A stretch of DNA of 64,000 nt from Nitrospira sp. (GCA_024760525.1 CP060499.1:2749501-2813500); one strand, 5' to 3'. Counted from the first letter of the stretch, positions 1-9,829 are shown. Notes: a model not told the origin generated them from the letters alone. Numbers and translations: made by a program.

Positions 1-140
1 GGCAACTGGCCTACACGGAACTGTGCTTCACCCCGACCTTGTGGCCGGATTTTCGACGACGGGAGTTTCTGCTGGCGTTGATCGAATATCAAAGACGGGA
101 ACGTCGTTTTGGCCGAGTCCTAAGCACCGTGTCATCCTAA
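1..140 (+). CDS. uppS: Isoprenyl (undecaprenyl diphosphate) synthase, C-terminal end only
   Basis: The third frame is open from base 3 to a TAA at 138-140 and encodes about 45 residues typical of the end of UppS/IspU: a YTELCFTPTLWPDF-like stretch followed by a basic RRERRFGR tail. UppS condenses isopentenyl diphosphate into the C55 lipid carrier for cell-wall synthesis. The rest of the gene lies outside the window. It sits directly before cdsA and dxr, as is usual in bacteria, and this placement supports the call. Only the tail is visible, so catalytic residues cannot be checked. Confidence 0.8.
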   Translation, partial: QLAYTELCFTPTLWPDFRRREFLLALIEYQRRERRFGRVLSTVSS

Positions 141-193
141 TCCTTGTGGGATATCCCCTCACTACCGACGCTATTGCCCACAGCTTGATATCT

Positions 194-1036
194 GTGACCA
201 CCTCACCAGCACGCACTCGACGATTCGATCTTCGGCGTCTCTACACCGCGGCGGCGCTGATCCCGGCCGTGTATGTCATCATCGCCTATCTTGCTCCCTG
301 GGCCTTGACGCTCCTCTTGATCGCCGTCGGTTCCATGGCCCTGTTGGAACTGTATCGCCTCAGTTTCCAATCACGCTTGAACCGCCTTCTCGTCGGCATC
401 GGGTTGGCAACCTTTGTGATGGTACTCGCGCACTCTCATGTATCCCTCGGCCTGCCGGAGCTGTTGATCGCCGGTACGCTCGTCGTGGGCACGGCCGTAT
501 TCTTCGTCGCTCCATCGGCGGAGCATCGATGGAAAGATGCGCTGATCATCCTCTTCGGCGTGCTCTACGTCGGCTTTCCCCTTAGCACCGTGGTCTCGAC
601 CCGCTCACTGCCGTCCGGCGAATTCCTGGTCCTCTTCCTGGCGGCGGTCACCTGGGCTTCCGATACCGGCGCCTACTACACCGGAACGCTCTGGGGGAAA
701 CACCTGCTTATCCCGTCGATCAGTCCAAAGAAAACCGTCGAGGGGGTACTCGGAGGACTCGCGCTCGCCGTGATGGCCGCACTCCTGGCTCAGCAGTGGT
801 TTGCCTCCCAGCTTTCATTGTCGGATGCGTTGATTCTCGGCGCGCTCTTGACCGGAGCGGGGCTGATTGGAGACCTGTTCGAATCGGTGATCAAACGTCG
901 GACGGGAGTCAAAGACTCCGGGGGGATCCTGCCGGGCCACGGCGGTATGTTGGACCGGCTCGATAGTCTCTTGTTCACCGCCCCCACCTTCTACTACTAT
1001 GTCGCCTGCGTCCGCGGCCTGTCGCCGTCTCTATAG
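194..1036 (+). CDS. cdsA: Phosphatidate cytidylyltransferase (CDP-diglyceride synthase)
   Basis: Makes CDP-diacylglycerol from phosphatidic acid and CTP at the inner membrane, the entry point to phospholipid synthesis. Several hydrophobic segments are followed by the full family signature near the C-terminus: SVIKRRTGVKDSGG, then PGHGGMLDRLD. The frame is open back to base 23, but that upstream part overlaps the uppS end in another frame. I therefore prefer the GTG at 194, which gives about 280 residues starting VTTSPARTRR, close to the usual family length; a TTG at 185 is also possible. No strong Shine-Dalgarno is visible. It lies 17 bp before dxr and is probably co-transcribed with it. Confidence 0.9.
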   Translation: MTTSPARTRRFDLRRLYTAAALIPAVYVIIAYLAPWALTLLLIAVGSMALLELYRLSFQSRLNRLLVGIGLATFVMVLAHSHVSLGLPELLIAGTLVVGTAVFFVAPSAEHRWKDALIILFGVLYVGFPLSTVVSTRSLPSGEFLVLFLAAVTWASDTGAYYTGTLWGKHLLIPSISPKKTVEGVLGGLALAVMAALLAQQWFASQLSLSDALILGALLTGAGLIGDLFESVIKRRTGVKDSGGILPGHGGMLDRLDSLLFTAPTFYYYVACVRGLSPSL

Positions 1037-1053
1037 AATTGAGAGGAGAGGTT

Positions 1054-2214
1054 ATGAAGTCGATTATCATCTTGGGGTCGACCGGATCGATCGGAACCAA
1101 TACGCTCGATATCGTTCAGCGATTTCCCGATGAATTTCGTGTCGTCGGGCTGACGGCCGGCAGTAATATCGACAAGCTTGAAGAGCAGATCCGCCGGTTC
1201 AGACCCAAAGCCGTCGCCGTCTCGACGGAGTCCTCCGCAGCCGTGCTCCAAAAGCGCTGTGCCGGACTTCCGGTTGAGATCATGGCCGGCGAAGAAGGAA
1301 TCGTACAGGTGGCATCCGGGCTGGATGCCGAACTGGTGATTTCCGCCATCGTGGGCGCGGCCGGCCTCGTACCGACCTTATCGGCAATCCGCAGCGGAAA
1401 GCACATCGCCTTGGCCAACAAAGAACCGATGGTGATGGCCGGCAAGTTGATGCAGGATGAAGCCCGGCAACATGGTGTCCGGATTTTTCCGGTCGACAGC
1501 GAACACAGCGCGATCTTTCAGTCCTTGGAAGGACATCGGATTGAAGATGTCCGGCGACTGATCCTCACCGCATCCGGCGGAGCCCTTTGGACACTTCCGC
1601 AAGAACAGCTTCAGGACGTGACCCCCGAACGAGCCCTGCAGCATCCAAACTGGAAGATGGGGTCCAAGATCACCATCGACTCGGCCACGCTGATGAATAA
1701 AGGCTTGGAAATCGTGGAAGCCCGCTGGCTCTTCAATATCCCCGAGTCCAATATCGACGTCATGGTTCATCGGGAAAGCATCATTCATTCTCTGGTAGAA
1801 TATAAAGACCGTTCGATCATCGCTCAGTTGGGACTTCCGGATATGCGAACTCCTATCTCGTACGCCATGCGCTATCCGGCCAGGATGGCTCTCGACCTCC
1901 CGTCATTGGATCTGACGGAAATCGGACACTTGACGTTCTGCAAGCCCGACCATGATCGCTTTCCCTGTCTCAATCTCGGGTACGAGTCCCTTCGAATCGG
2001 CGGGACCATGCCCGCCGCGATGAATGCCGCGAATGAAATTGCCGTCGAGGCATTCCTGAACCACGGGCTTCGCTTCATCGAAATCGCTCAAGTCATCCGT
2101 AGTACGATGGAGGCGCATCCCCATCGCGAAATTACCTGCCTGGATGACGCATTGGAGGCGGATCGATGGGCGAGGGAGAAGGCGGAAACGCTGGTGCATG
2201 CGTTGCCTCGCTGA
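1054..2214 (+). CDS. dxr: 1-deoxy-D-xylulose 5-phosphate reductoisomerase
   Basis: Catalyses the NADPH-dependent conversion of DXP to MEP, the committed step of the non-mevalonate isoprenoid pathway in the cytoplasm. The N-terminus has the nucleotide-binding GSTGSIG loop. Further on are ALANKEPMVMAG, the PVDSEHSAIFQ metal/substrate segment and MNKGLEIVEARWLF, all characteristic of Dxr. At 386 aa the length is normal. An in-frame TTG exists at 1039, but the ATG at 1054 follows a good Shine-Dalgarno (GAGAGGAGAG at 1041-1050) and starts directly at the beta strand before the glycine loop. It belongs to the uppS-cdsA-dxr-rseP-proS run. Confidence 0.96.
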   Translation: MKSIIILGSTGSIGTNTLDIVQRFPDEFRVVGLTAGSNIDKLEEQIRRFRPKAVAVSTESSAAVLQKRCAGLPVEIMAGEEGIVQVASGLDAELVISAIVGAAGLVPTLSAIRSGKHIALANKEPMVMAGKLMQDEARQHGVRIFPVDSEHSAIFQSLEGHRIEDVRRLILTASGGALWTLPQEQLQDVTPERALQHPNWKMGSKITIDSATLMNKGLEIVEARWLFNIPESNIDVMVHRESIIHSLVEYKDRSIIAQLGLPDMRTPISYAMRYPARMALDLPSLDLTEIGHLTFCKPDHDRFPCLNLGYESLRIGGTMPAAMNAANEIAVEAFLNHGLRFIEIAQVIRSTMEAHPHREITCLDDALEADRWAREKAETLVHALPR

Positions 2215-2280
2215 CAATCGTTTTGTATTTCACGCGGCGAATGTTAAAGTAAAGGGCCAACCACTCGACAGGGAGTTCCG

Positions 2281-3672
2281 ATGACGTCCGCATTTGCCTG
2301 GTCCCCCGATACCTTGTGGCTTCTCCTCCAGAAGGCCTGGTGGTTCCTGGTGGTGCTCGGCGTGCTGGTCGCCTTCCATGAGCTCGGCCATTTTCTAGCC
2401 GCCCGATGGGTTGGAGTCAAAGTCCTCAAGTTTTCGCTTGGCTTCGGCCCGAAACTCTTCGGCCGCCAGGTCGGCGAAACCGAGTATCTCGTATCGGCCG
2501 TCCCGCTCGGCGGCTATGTCAAATTGTTCGGTGAAGACGAAACGGAAGCGACGACCCCTGACGACCGCCGGCGGTCGTTTTCGCATCAGGGTCTATGGGG
2601 AAAGGTCCTCATCGTGGCAGCCGGACCCGGGTTTAATTTCATTCTGGCGTATTTGATCTTCGCCGGATGGCTGTCGACCGGCGCCCCGCTTTTTGTCCCG
2701 ACATTCCGCGATCTGAGCGCCGATGTCGAGGCGCTTGTTCCCGGTTCTCCCGCATCGGTCGCGGGGATAGAGGTCGGCGACCGCGTGGTCGGTGTCAACG
2801 GCAAAGACATCTCGACCAAAACCGAGCTGCTGGATGTCGTATCCAAGAGCAAAGGGCAACCTGTCTCCCTCCAAGTCCGACGGGAGGGGCAACTGAAAAC
2901 CTTCACGGCAACCCCGGTGCCGATGGCGGGAGATGGTGCGGCCGGAGACGAACCGCTGTATACGATCGGCATTGAAGAAACCCCACCGTTAGTCACCTCA
3001 GTCATGCATGGGTCGCCCGCGGCTGCAGCGGGACTCCAGCCCGGGGATCGGGTGGCCACGATAGACGGTCAAGCCATCTATACCTGGGCGCAGATGACCA
3101 CCCAGGTGAGGGAACACCCGCAGAAGCCCTTGCAAGTCGAGGTGCTCCGCGACGGAAAACGCACTGCGTTGACGGTCACACCGACCAGCGAAAAAATGAC
3201 GGTTAACGGACAGACTTTGGAGGTGGGGAAAATCGGCATCTCCGGTCCGGGTCGGTCTTTGATGCGTTCCGACAACGCCGCCGAAGCTGTCTATCAAGGG
3301 CTGGAAGCCACGTGGGGCTGGACCGAACTGACCACGATTGGCCTCTACAAAATGATCGTGGGCGACATTTCAAGCAAAAATATCGGCGGGCCGTTGACCA
3401 TCGCCAATATTTCTGGTGAAGCCGCCTCGCAAGGCGCCTCCAGCGTCGTATTCCTCATCGCCATCCTCAGCATCAATCTCGGGGTCCTCAACTTGCTGCC
3501 GATCCCCATTCTCGACGGCGGCCACTTGCTCTTTTTCTTGATTGAAGGCATCCTGCGCAAACCACTCGGCGAACGGCAACGAGAGGTGGCCCAACAGGTC
3601 GGGTTGGTGCTGCTGGTTGGTGTGATGATCTTCGCCTTCTGGAATGACTTAGAACGGATCTTCTCCCGCTGA
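2281..3672 (+). CDS. rseP: RIP metalloprotease RseP (site-2 protease)
   Basis: Intramembrane zinc protease that cleaves anti-sigma factors and signal-peptide remnants in the inner membrane. The first membrane helix carries the HExxH motif (AFHELGHFLAARW, about residue 36). Two PDZ domains follow (about residues 135-210 and 220-300, both with recognisable GD(R)VxxxNG/DG loops). The C-terminal membrane part carries the NLLPIPILDGG motif (about residue 405), which supplies the third zinc ligand. At 463 aa the length is normal. The ATG has a GGGAG Shine-Dalgarno just upstream. Its position between dxr and proS is a common bacterial order. Confidence 0.96.
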   Translation: MTSAFAWSPDTLWLLLQKAWWFLVVLGVLVAFHELGHFLAARWVGVKVLKFSLGFGPKLFGRQVGETEYLVSAVPLGGYVKLFGEDETEATTPDDRRRSFSHQGLWGKVLIVAAGPGFNFILAYLIFAGWLSTGAPLFVPTFRDLSADVEALVPGSPASVAGIEVGDRVVGVNGKDISTKTELLDVVSKSKGQPVSLQVRREGQLKTFTATPVPMAGDGAAGDEPLYTIGIEETPPLVTSVMHGSPAAAAGLQPGDRVATIDGQAIYTWAQMTTQVREHPQKPLQVEVLRDGKRTALTVTPTSEKMTVNGQTLEVGKIGISGPGRSLMRSDNAAEAVYQGLEATWGWTELTTIGLYKMIVGDISSKNIGGPLTIANISGEAASQGASSVVFLIAILSINLGVLNLLPIPILDGGHLLFFLIEGILRKPLGERQREVAQQVGLVLLVGVMIFAFWNDLERIFSR

Positions 3673-3679
3673 AACTTTC

Positions 3680-5398
3680 ATGAAAACATCTCAATTGTTG
3701 ATTCCCACGCTGCGGGACGATCCCGGAGAAGCGGAGACCGTCAGCCATCGACTGATGTTGCGCGCCGGCCTGATCCGGAAGGTCGCTGCCGGCATTTACA
3801 CGTACCTTCCGCTCGGACTTCGCGTGATCCGCAAGATCGAACAGATTGTCCGCGAGGAAATGAACCGAGCCGGCGCTCAGGAGCTGCTGATGCCGATCGC
3901 GTCTCCTGCCGAATTATGGAAAGAGACGGCCCGCTGGGACTATTACGGGAAGGAACTCCTGCGTTTCAAGGATCGCCACGAGCGTGATTTTTGCCTGGGG
4001 CCGACACACGAAGAAGTCATCACCGATCTGTTCCGCCGTGAAGTACGCTCTTACCGCCAACTCCCGCTGAATTTTTACCAGATCCAAACCAAATTCCGGG
4101 ATGAGATCCGTCCTCGCTTTGGGCTCATGCGGGGACGTGAGTTCATCATGAAAGATGCCTATAGTTTCGACGTCGACGAATCCGGCGCCAAGATCAGCTA
4201 TCAGAAGATGTACGACGCCTATACCCGGATCTTTACGCGGTGCGGCCTCACCTTTCGTGCGGTTGAAGCCGACACGGGATTAATCGGCGGAGATGTTTCG
4301 CACGAGTTCATGGTCCTGGCCGATACCGGAGAAGCGACGGTGGCATACAGCGACCAGGGATCTTATGCCGCCAACCTTGAACGGGCCGAAGTGCTCCCTC
4401 CCGCTGAGGTCGATGCGGCGCCCCTTCTTCCCCTGACTCCCATCGCGACTCCACAGCGCCGGACGGTGGAGGACGTGACCGCCTTTTTGCAGATTGCACC
4501 ACGACGATTGGTGAAGACACTGATCTACCGGGCCGGATCGGAAACCATCGCCGTGCTGATCCGAGGCGATCATGAGCTGAACGAGGTGAAGTTGGCGCGG
4601 CTGCTCAAGATAAACGATGTTGCGCTGGCCGATCCCGCGACGGTACAGCAACTGACGGGAGCCGCTCCCGGATTCGCCGGGCCGGTCGGCTTAGAGAAGG
4701 TACGACTCCTGGCAGACCACGCCGTCAACGGACTGAAAAACGTCGTGATCGGGGCCAACAAAAACGATACTCACTACCAAAACGCCAATCTTGAGCGCGA
4801 CTTTACCGTTGAACAATTTGCCGACCTTCGGAATGCGCAAACCGGCGATCCTTCCCCTCGCGGATCCGGCAAGTTGATGCTTGCCAAAGGCATTGAGGTC
4901 GGACAAGTGTTCCTACTGGGCACCAAGTATAGCCAGAAAATGAACGCCACCATCCTCGACGAGCAAGGCAAGGAGCGCCTCGCCATTATGGGTTGCTACG
5001 GCATCGGCGTCGGTCGTACCGCCGCCGCTGCGATCGAACAAAATCATGACGAGAAGGGTATCATCTGGCCGTTTCCCATCGCGCCGTTTCATCTGCACCT
5101 CCTGACGGTCAGCCAATCGGAAAAGACCACCGAAACCGCCGCACGTCTCTATTCCGACCTCACGGCTGCAGGGTTCGAAGTATTATGGGACGACCGAACC
5201 GATCGCGCAGGCGTCAAGTTCAACGATGCTGATCTGATCGGCATCCCGTTCCAGGTGGTCGTCGGCGACAAAGGTCTTGCAGACGGCATTGTGGAGATCA
5301 AAATTCGAAGAAGCGGGATCAAAACCCGCATCGCGCCCGGTGATCTCATCGCGCATCTCAGGACACTTTCACACGAATCCGATTCAACCTCTGCGTGA
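3680..5398 (+). CDS. proS: Prolyl-tRNA synthetase, bacterial type with editing domain
   Basis: Class II aminoacyl-tRNA synthetase charging tRNA-Pro. Motif 1 and motif 2 elements are visible, including PTHEEVITDLFRREVRSYRQLP and FRDEIRPRFGLMRGREFIMKDAYSF. The inserted YbaK-type editing domain spans roughly residues 225-385, and the C-terminal anticodon-binding domain lies at about 470-565. Motif 3 is the GCYGIGVGRTAAAAIEQ stretch. At 572 aa it matches the prokaryote-type enzyme with INS domain. The ATG lies 7 bp after the rseP stop, so translation is probably coupled. Confidence 0.96.
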   Translation: MKTSQLLIPTLRDDPGEAETVSHRLMLRAGLIRKVAAGIYTYLPLGLRVIRKIEQIVREEMNRAGAQELLMPIASPAELWKETARWDYYGKELLRFKDRHERDFCLGPTHEEVITDLFRREVRSYRQLPLNFYQIQTKFRDEIRPRFGLMRGREFIMKDAYSFDVDESGAKISYQKMYDAYTRIFTRCGLTFRAVEADTGLIGGDVSHEFMVLADTGEATVAYSDQGSYAANLERAEVLPPAEVDAAPLLPLTPIATPQRRTVEDVTAFLQIAPRRLVKTLIYRAGSETIAVLIRGDHELNEVKLARLLKINDVALADPATVQQLTGAAPGFAGPVGLEKVRLLADHAVNGLKNVVIGANKNDTHYQNANLERDFTVEQFADLRNAQTGDPSPRGSGKLMLAKGIEVGQVFLLGTKYSQKMNATILDEQGKERLAIMGCYGIGVGRTAAAAIEQNHDEKGIIWPFPIAPFHLHLLTVSQSEKTTETAARLYSDLTAAGFEVLWDDRTDRAGVKFNDADLIGIPFQVVVGDKGLADGIVEIKIRRSGIKTRIAPGDLIAHLRTLSHESDSTSA

Positions 5399-5603
5399 GC
5401 CATTCCTCAGCGCTCCGGCCTCGCACGGCTTTCCGATTTTTTCCGAACTCGACCGGCGGAAACCGCGTTTTCCTTGCCTTCTCGTGCCGTTCGGCTAGAC
5501 TGAAGCTCAATTCACAACCCTGTGACCTGTTCCGGCTGGGGTCTACTGTTTAAGCGTACAATCTTATCGGTTCACGTCCCGACCTCAGAGAGAGCGCAGT
5601 CGG

Positions 5604-7922
5604 ATGCAAGCCAAGCCGATGACTCAGAACCTCCAGGAGCTGCAGCAAAAGGTCGAGCACGCCGAGCACGTCAAACGGATCACCACCCAGGTTCATGCAG
5701 CCAGCAATCTTGATCAAATCCTTCTGGACTTGCACAAGGACATCCTGAGTCTGTTCGACGCAGAAGACCTGACGCTCTTCGCATTTGACGCTGAAAAGAA
5801 AGAAATCTTCTCCAAAGTTCCGCATATCGACAGCGTCGAGGAAGTCCGCATCCCGATTACCGAGCAGAGTCTCGCCGGTTTCTGCGCCAAATATCTCCGC
5901 CCCGTCAATATCACCGACGCCTACAACATGATGGAGCTCCAAGCGATCCATCCGTCGCTGCTTCACGACACATCCTACGATAAACGCACCGGATTCAAAA
6001 CCAAACAGGTTCTGACGTATCCCATTGTCGCCGACAACAAATACCTGATGGGAGTCCTGCAACTTCTCAATAAAAAAAGCGGAAGTCGGTTTACCCGCAA
6101 AGATGAAGAGGCCGTCGACGAAATCGCGAAAGCGCTTGGAATCGCCTTCTTCAATCTTCGGAAGATCTCAAAAAAGAACCCCACCAAATTCGATCTCTTG
6201 GTCAGCAACAACCGAATTACACAGAATGAACTCGACCAAGCTATTGCGGACTCCCGAAAAGGGATGAGCGACCTGGAGAGCATCCTGATCGAAAAATGCA
6301 AAGTCCCGAAGATCGATATCGGCAAATCGCTCGCCCAGTTCTATAAGTGTCCGTATATCGAGTACAGCGAGCGGACCCTGGTCGATGTGGAGCTGCTCAA
6401 GAACCTCAATGTCGACTACCTCAAAAAGAACCACTGGATGCCGCTCAAACGAGACCGTACGGCCATCGAGATTCTCACCGACGATCCCGGAGATCTTGAC
6501 CGAGTCCAAGACATCAAACGAACGTTTCCCGGGCTGAACATTCGCTTTGCCGTCAGTCTGCGCCGCGACATCGCGCAATTTCTAACCTCCGCCACCGGAC
6601 AAACCGATCCTGGAGGGAGGAAACTCGATGAAAACGTGTCCGATATTCTCGGCGAACTCGTCACCGAGGCACAAGCCGAGGCGATGGAGGATTCCGCCGG
6701 AGCCGGAGGTTTGGACGAAAACGACAGCGCGATCGTCCGTCTGGCCAACCAGATCATCGCCGATGCCTACCGTCAGAATGCATCGGACATTCACATCGAG
6801 CCCTATGGAGAAAAGCGCGAAACGCTCGTGCGTTTCAGAGTCGATGGGGATTGTTTCGAATACATGAAGATCCCTCAGAGTTACCGCCGCGCCATCGTCT
6901 CGCGACTCAAGATCATGGCGAGCCTGGACATTGCCGAGCGCCGCAAACCTCAAGACGGCAAGATCAAGTTCAAGCTTTCGGAGACGAAAGAGATCGAACT
7001 CCGCGTCGCGACGCTCCCCACGGCCGGCTATAACGAGGACGTGGTCATGCGTATCCTGGCGGCAAGCGAGCCGCTGCCTCTTGACAAGATGGGGTTCTCT
7101 GATCGGAACCTTAGAGTGCTGAAGGAGATTTCGGAAAAGCCCTACGGCATCATTCTGTGCGTCGGTCCGACCGGCTCCGGGAAAACCACCACCCTTCACT
7201 CGGTACTCGGCAACATCAACACCCCCGACATTAAGATATGGACGGCGGAAGATCCGGTCGAAATTACGCAGTATGGCCTGCGCCAAGTGCAGGTCCAGCC
7301 GAAGATCGGTCTCACGTTCGCCAACGCGATGCGCGCCTTTCTCCGGGCCGACCCCGACGTCATCATGGTGGGAGAAATGCGGGACAAAGAAACCGCCGAC
7401 ACGGGCATCGAAGCGTCACTGACCGGCCATCTGGTATTGAGCACACTGCACACCAACAGCGCCGTCGAAACGGTCACGCGTCTACTCGATATGGGTTGTG
7501 ACCCGTTCAGCTTCGCCGATGCCATGCTGGGCGTGCTCGCGCAACGTCTCGCTCGCCGTATCTGCAAAGAATGCAAAGAGCAGTACATCGGAACCAAGGA
7601 GGAGTATGAAGAACTCCGGCTCGGATACGGGGCTGAATATTGGGATAAGCTCGGCATCAAACAGGATAATACCTTTCGGCTTTCCCGTGGCAAGGGCTGC
7701 GAGACGTGCAACCGATCCGGCTTCAAGGGCCGGGTCGCTCTACATGAACTCCTCTTGGGTACGGACCAATTGAAACGAATGGTACAACAAAAGGCTCGCA
7801 CCGAAGAGATGCTGAAAACGGCACTCGAAGAAGGAATGACGACGCTTGTTCAAGACGGCGTTCAAAAAGTCTTGCAGGGCCATACGACCTATAAAGAAGT
7901 CAAAGCCGTCGCGATCAAATAG
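5604..7922 (+). CDS. GspE/PilB-type secretion ATPase with N-terminal GAF domain
   Basis: Cytoplasmic hexameric ATPase of the type II secretion/type IV pilus superfamily. In order: a GAF-like domain (about residues 20-165, ending in VLQLLNKKSGSRF), an MshEN/GspE N-terminal domain (about 195-345), and the motor with Walker A GPTGSGKTT (about residue 521), an Asp box (ASDIHIEPYGEK) and a Walker B region (ADPDVIMVGEMRD). A zinc site has two pairs, CKEC (about 653) and CETC (about 699). At 772 aa it is longer than typical PilB because of the GAF domain, which suggests ligand or redox control of assembly. No other pilus gene is nearby, so the exact machine is unknown. Confidence 0.85.
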   Translation: MQAKPMTQNLQELQQKVEHAEHVKRITTQVHAASNLDQILLDLHKDILSLFDAEDLTLFAFDAEKKEIFSKVPHIDSVEEVRIPITEQSLAGFCAKYLRPVNITDAYNMMELQAIHPSLLHDTSYDKRTGFKTKQVLTYPIVADNKYLMGVLQLLNKKSGSRFTRKDEEAVDEIAKALGIAFFNLRKISKKNPTKFDLLVSNNRITQNELDQAIADSRKGMSDLESILIEKCKVPKIDIGKSLAQFYKCPYIEYSERTLVDVELLKNLNVDYLKKNHWMPLKRDRTAIEILTDDPGDLDRVQDIKRTFPGLNIRFAVSLRRDIAQFLTSATGQTDPGGRKLDENVSDILGELVTEAQAEAMEDSAGAGGLDENDSAIVRLANQIIADAYRQNASDIHIEPYGEKRETLVRFRVDGDCFEYMKIPQSYRRAIVSRLKIMASLDIAERRKPQDGKIKFKLSETKEIELRVATLPTAGYNEDVVMRILAASEPLPLDKMGFSDRNLRVLKEISEKPYGIILCVGPTGSGKTTTLHSVLGNINTPDIKIWTAEDPVEITQYGLRQVQVQPKIGLTFANAMRAFLRADPDVIMVGEMRDKETADTGIEASLTGHLVLSTLHTNSAVETVTRLLDMGCDPFSFADAMLGVLAQRLARRICKECKEQYIGTKEEYEELRLGYGAEYWDKLGIKQDNTFRLSRGKGCETCNRSGFKGRVALHELLLGTDQLKRMVQQKARTEEMLKTALEEGMTTLVQDGVQKVLQGHTTYKEVKAVAIK

Positions 7923-8016
7923 CACTTCCGATTCGATCCGCCTCCTGATATCACCCTTTCATTTTTCGGCGGCAACCGTGTAGAATGCGGCCCCGTTTAA
8001 CTTGGACAGTCGGCCG

Positions 8017-9252
8017 ATGCGGGTATCCAAACTCCTCCTCGCCTCATTGATCCTTCTCGCCGGATGCGAATCAGTCGATCGTGTCCTGACGAATGCCGAC
8101 CGCGTGCTCGGCAGCCGCACCAGCAGAACTCTCCTCGACGTCGCGACAGGCAAAGATCCCAAGCAAATCCTCAAAGAGCGCGTCGATGCTTATCAGCGAG
8201 ACCCCCAGGCCGTGATCAGGGACCTCCGGACGATCCAGCGTGACTTCAACACCATTATGACCGCGCTGACGGGACGGGTGCGGCAAACCTGGGGCGAGAA
8301 AGAAGTGAAGGTCCCGGAACAAAAGAAATATGTGAAATACACCCAGAACTATATGAGTCGTACCATCGTCGACTTCGACAGCGGGTCGATCGTAGTGGAA
8401 ACCTTGGACGACAAGGCGCCGAAGGAGAGCTTGAAGAACGCGATCGTCACGACCTTGCTCACACCCGACGACCCGCGCTCCGTCGATCTCTTTTCCGACA
8501 AGCCGGTCACGCTGACCAGTGACAGGCCTCCCTATTTATTGGGTTTGGTGCTGGATCAACAAGGACAGCCGATCCGCACTCCCGCACAAGCCGAAGCGTT
8601 CGCGGCATCAACCCTCGAGACCGCCGCCAAAACGAGACCTGTGGACCAGAATGGAGTCACCAAGCAGTCTCTGATCGCTGAGATCAAGATGGTGGCCAAT
8701 TTCTCGAACCGGCAGGCGGACAAGTATCGGGCGACCGTCACCCGGTTTGCCGAGCAGTTCAAGATCAGTCCCAGCCTTATTTTTGCCGTGATCAGAACAG
8801 AAAGCAACTTCAACCCCTTTGCGGTAAGCTCCGCCCCGGCGTATGGCTTGATGCAGCTGGTCCCGACCAGCGGAGGCCGTGATGCCTATCGAAAAGCCAA
8901 AGGCACGGATACGATTCCTTCACGAGATTATCTGTTCGATCCCGAGAATAATATCGAACTCGGCAGCGCCTATCTCAATGTGCTCTCGTATAATCTGCTC
9001 GAACAGATCGACAATGAAGTCTCTCGGGAATACTGCGTGATCTCGGCGTATAATACCGGCCCACGGAACGTCTTCAAGTCATTTGCCAACGACTCCGCAG
9101 CCGCCCTCAATCAAATCAACAGCCTCGAGCCACCGGCGGTCTATGACCGGTTGCGCAGCAACCTGCCGTATCAGGAAACGAGGGATTACCTCGTGAAGGT
9201 CGTCACCTTCCGGAAGCAGTTTGTGTATCTGCCGGAAGGCGACGATCGTTGA
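8017..9252 (+). CDS. mltC: MltC-like membrane-bound lytic murein transglycosylase, lipoprotein
   Basis: Cleaves peptidoglycan glycan strands to 1,6-anhydro ends in the periplasm. The ATG at 8017 gives a short signal peptide ending in a lipobox (LILLAGC); an in-frame TTG at 8002 would add five residues. The N-terminal half (about 40-190) resembles the DUF3393 region of MltC. The C-terminal half is an SLT domain with the catalytic Glu in IRTESNFNPFAVS and the AYGLMQLVPTSGG and ISAYNTGP motifs. At about 411 aa it is a little longer than E. coli MltC. It follows the secretion ATPase by about 95 bp. Confidence 0.88.
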   Translation: MRVSKLLLASLILLAGCESVDRVLTNADRVLGSRTSRTLLDVATGKDPKQILKERVDAYQRDPQAVIRDLRTIQRDFNTIMTALTGRVRQTWGEKEVKVPEQKKYVKYTQNYMSRTIVDFDSGSIVVETLDDKAPKESLKNAIVTTLLTPDDPRSVDLFSDKPVTLTSDRPPYLLGLVLDQQGQPIRTPAQAEAFAASTLETAAKTRPVDQNGVTKQSLIAEIKMVANFSNRQADKYRATVTRFAEQFKISPSLIFAVIRTESNFNPFAVSSAPAYGLMQLVPTSGGRDAYRKAKGTDTIPSRDYLFDPENNIELGSAYLNVLSYNLLEQIDNEVSREYCVISAYNTGPRNVFKSFANDSAAALNQINSLEPPAVYDRLRSNLPYQETRDYLVKVVTFRKQFVYLPEGDDR

Positions 9253-9277
9253 GTGATTGCGGTAGCGATTGAGAAGG

Positions 9278-9676
9278 TCAGACCATCACCGTCGGTCCGG
9301 ACTTCGACAGATGAGTAATGAAGCTCTGGAGATACTTGTCGTCGCTCGGAGAGATGCCCTCGAACTCCACACCGTAGGTGTGTTCTTTTCCCCACCGCAC
9401 CGTAGCGGCCTCGATACACATTGATTTTGTCTGATTGGGCAACCGCAAACTCATCGCGATACGATCTCCGGGCGTGATCACGGCTTCGGTCATCACACGC
9501 GCGCCTTTTGCAGAGACGTCGTACACGATGCCCAACCCCTCTTCGACAGTCGCCTTCCTCATCGCGCCGACGCGAGTTAAGAAACACGGAAATGGAGCCA
9601 TGACGCGAATACGGGGGTGCCTGCGCAGTTGCTGCGTAACAGACACGCTGCCTGACTTGTAGATCGGCTCATCCAT
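9278..9676 (-). CDS. PilZ-domain protein
   Basis: Small cytoplasmic protein of about 132 aa with the two PilZ signatures for cyclic di-GMP: an arginine box RRHPRIR near residue 22 and a D-x-S-x-x-G element (VYDVSAKGARV) about 35 residues later. The C-terminal half is beta-rich and contains GVEFEGIS, typical of PilZ barrels. The frame extends upstream to 9721, but the Met at 9676 is preceded by an AAAGGG Shine-Dalgarno-like stretch and starts MDEPIYKS, so I prefer it. It is convergent with the mltC-like gene. A plausible role is c-di-GMP control of motility or envelope functions; the target is unknown. Confidence 0.8.
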   Translation of the reverse strand: MDEPIYKSGSVSVTQQLRRHPRIRVMAPFPCFLTRVGAMRKATVEEGLGIVYDVSAKGARVMTEAVITPGDRIAMSLRLPNQTKSMCIEAATVRWGKEHTYGVEFEGISPSDDKYLQSFITHLSKSGPTVMV

Positions 9677-9772
9677 TTGAGTTACCCTTTCGCCATGAGC
9701 ATGCGAACACACCGGTATCACCGGACCTCGTCAACAACCACTTCCCGTTGCTGGACAGTCTGCATAGAACTT

Positions 9773-9805
9773 CACCACGTAAGAAGCACTCTATCTCACG
9801 TGGTG
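9773..9805 (-). terminator. Inverted repeat downstream of rhlE
   Basis: A perfect 8-bp inverted repeat, CACCACGT (9773-9780) and ACGTGGTG (9798-9805), lies about 25 bp past the rhlE stop. There is no clear T-run on the minus strand, so this could be a weak terminator, an mRNA-stabilising hairpin or a protein site. Confidence 0.4.
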
Positions 9806-9829
9806 GGTTCTGCGAACTATTTTCGTAGT

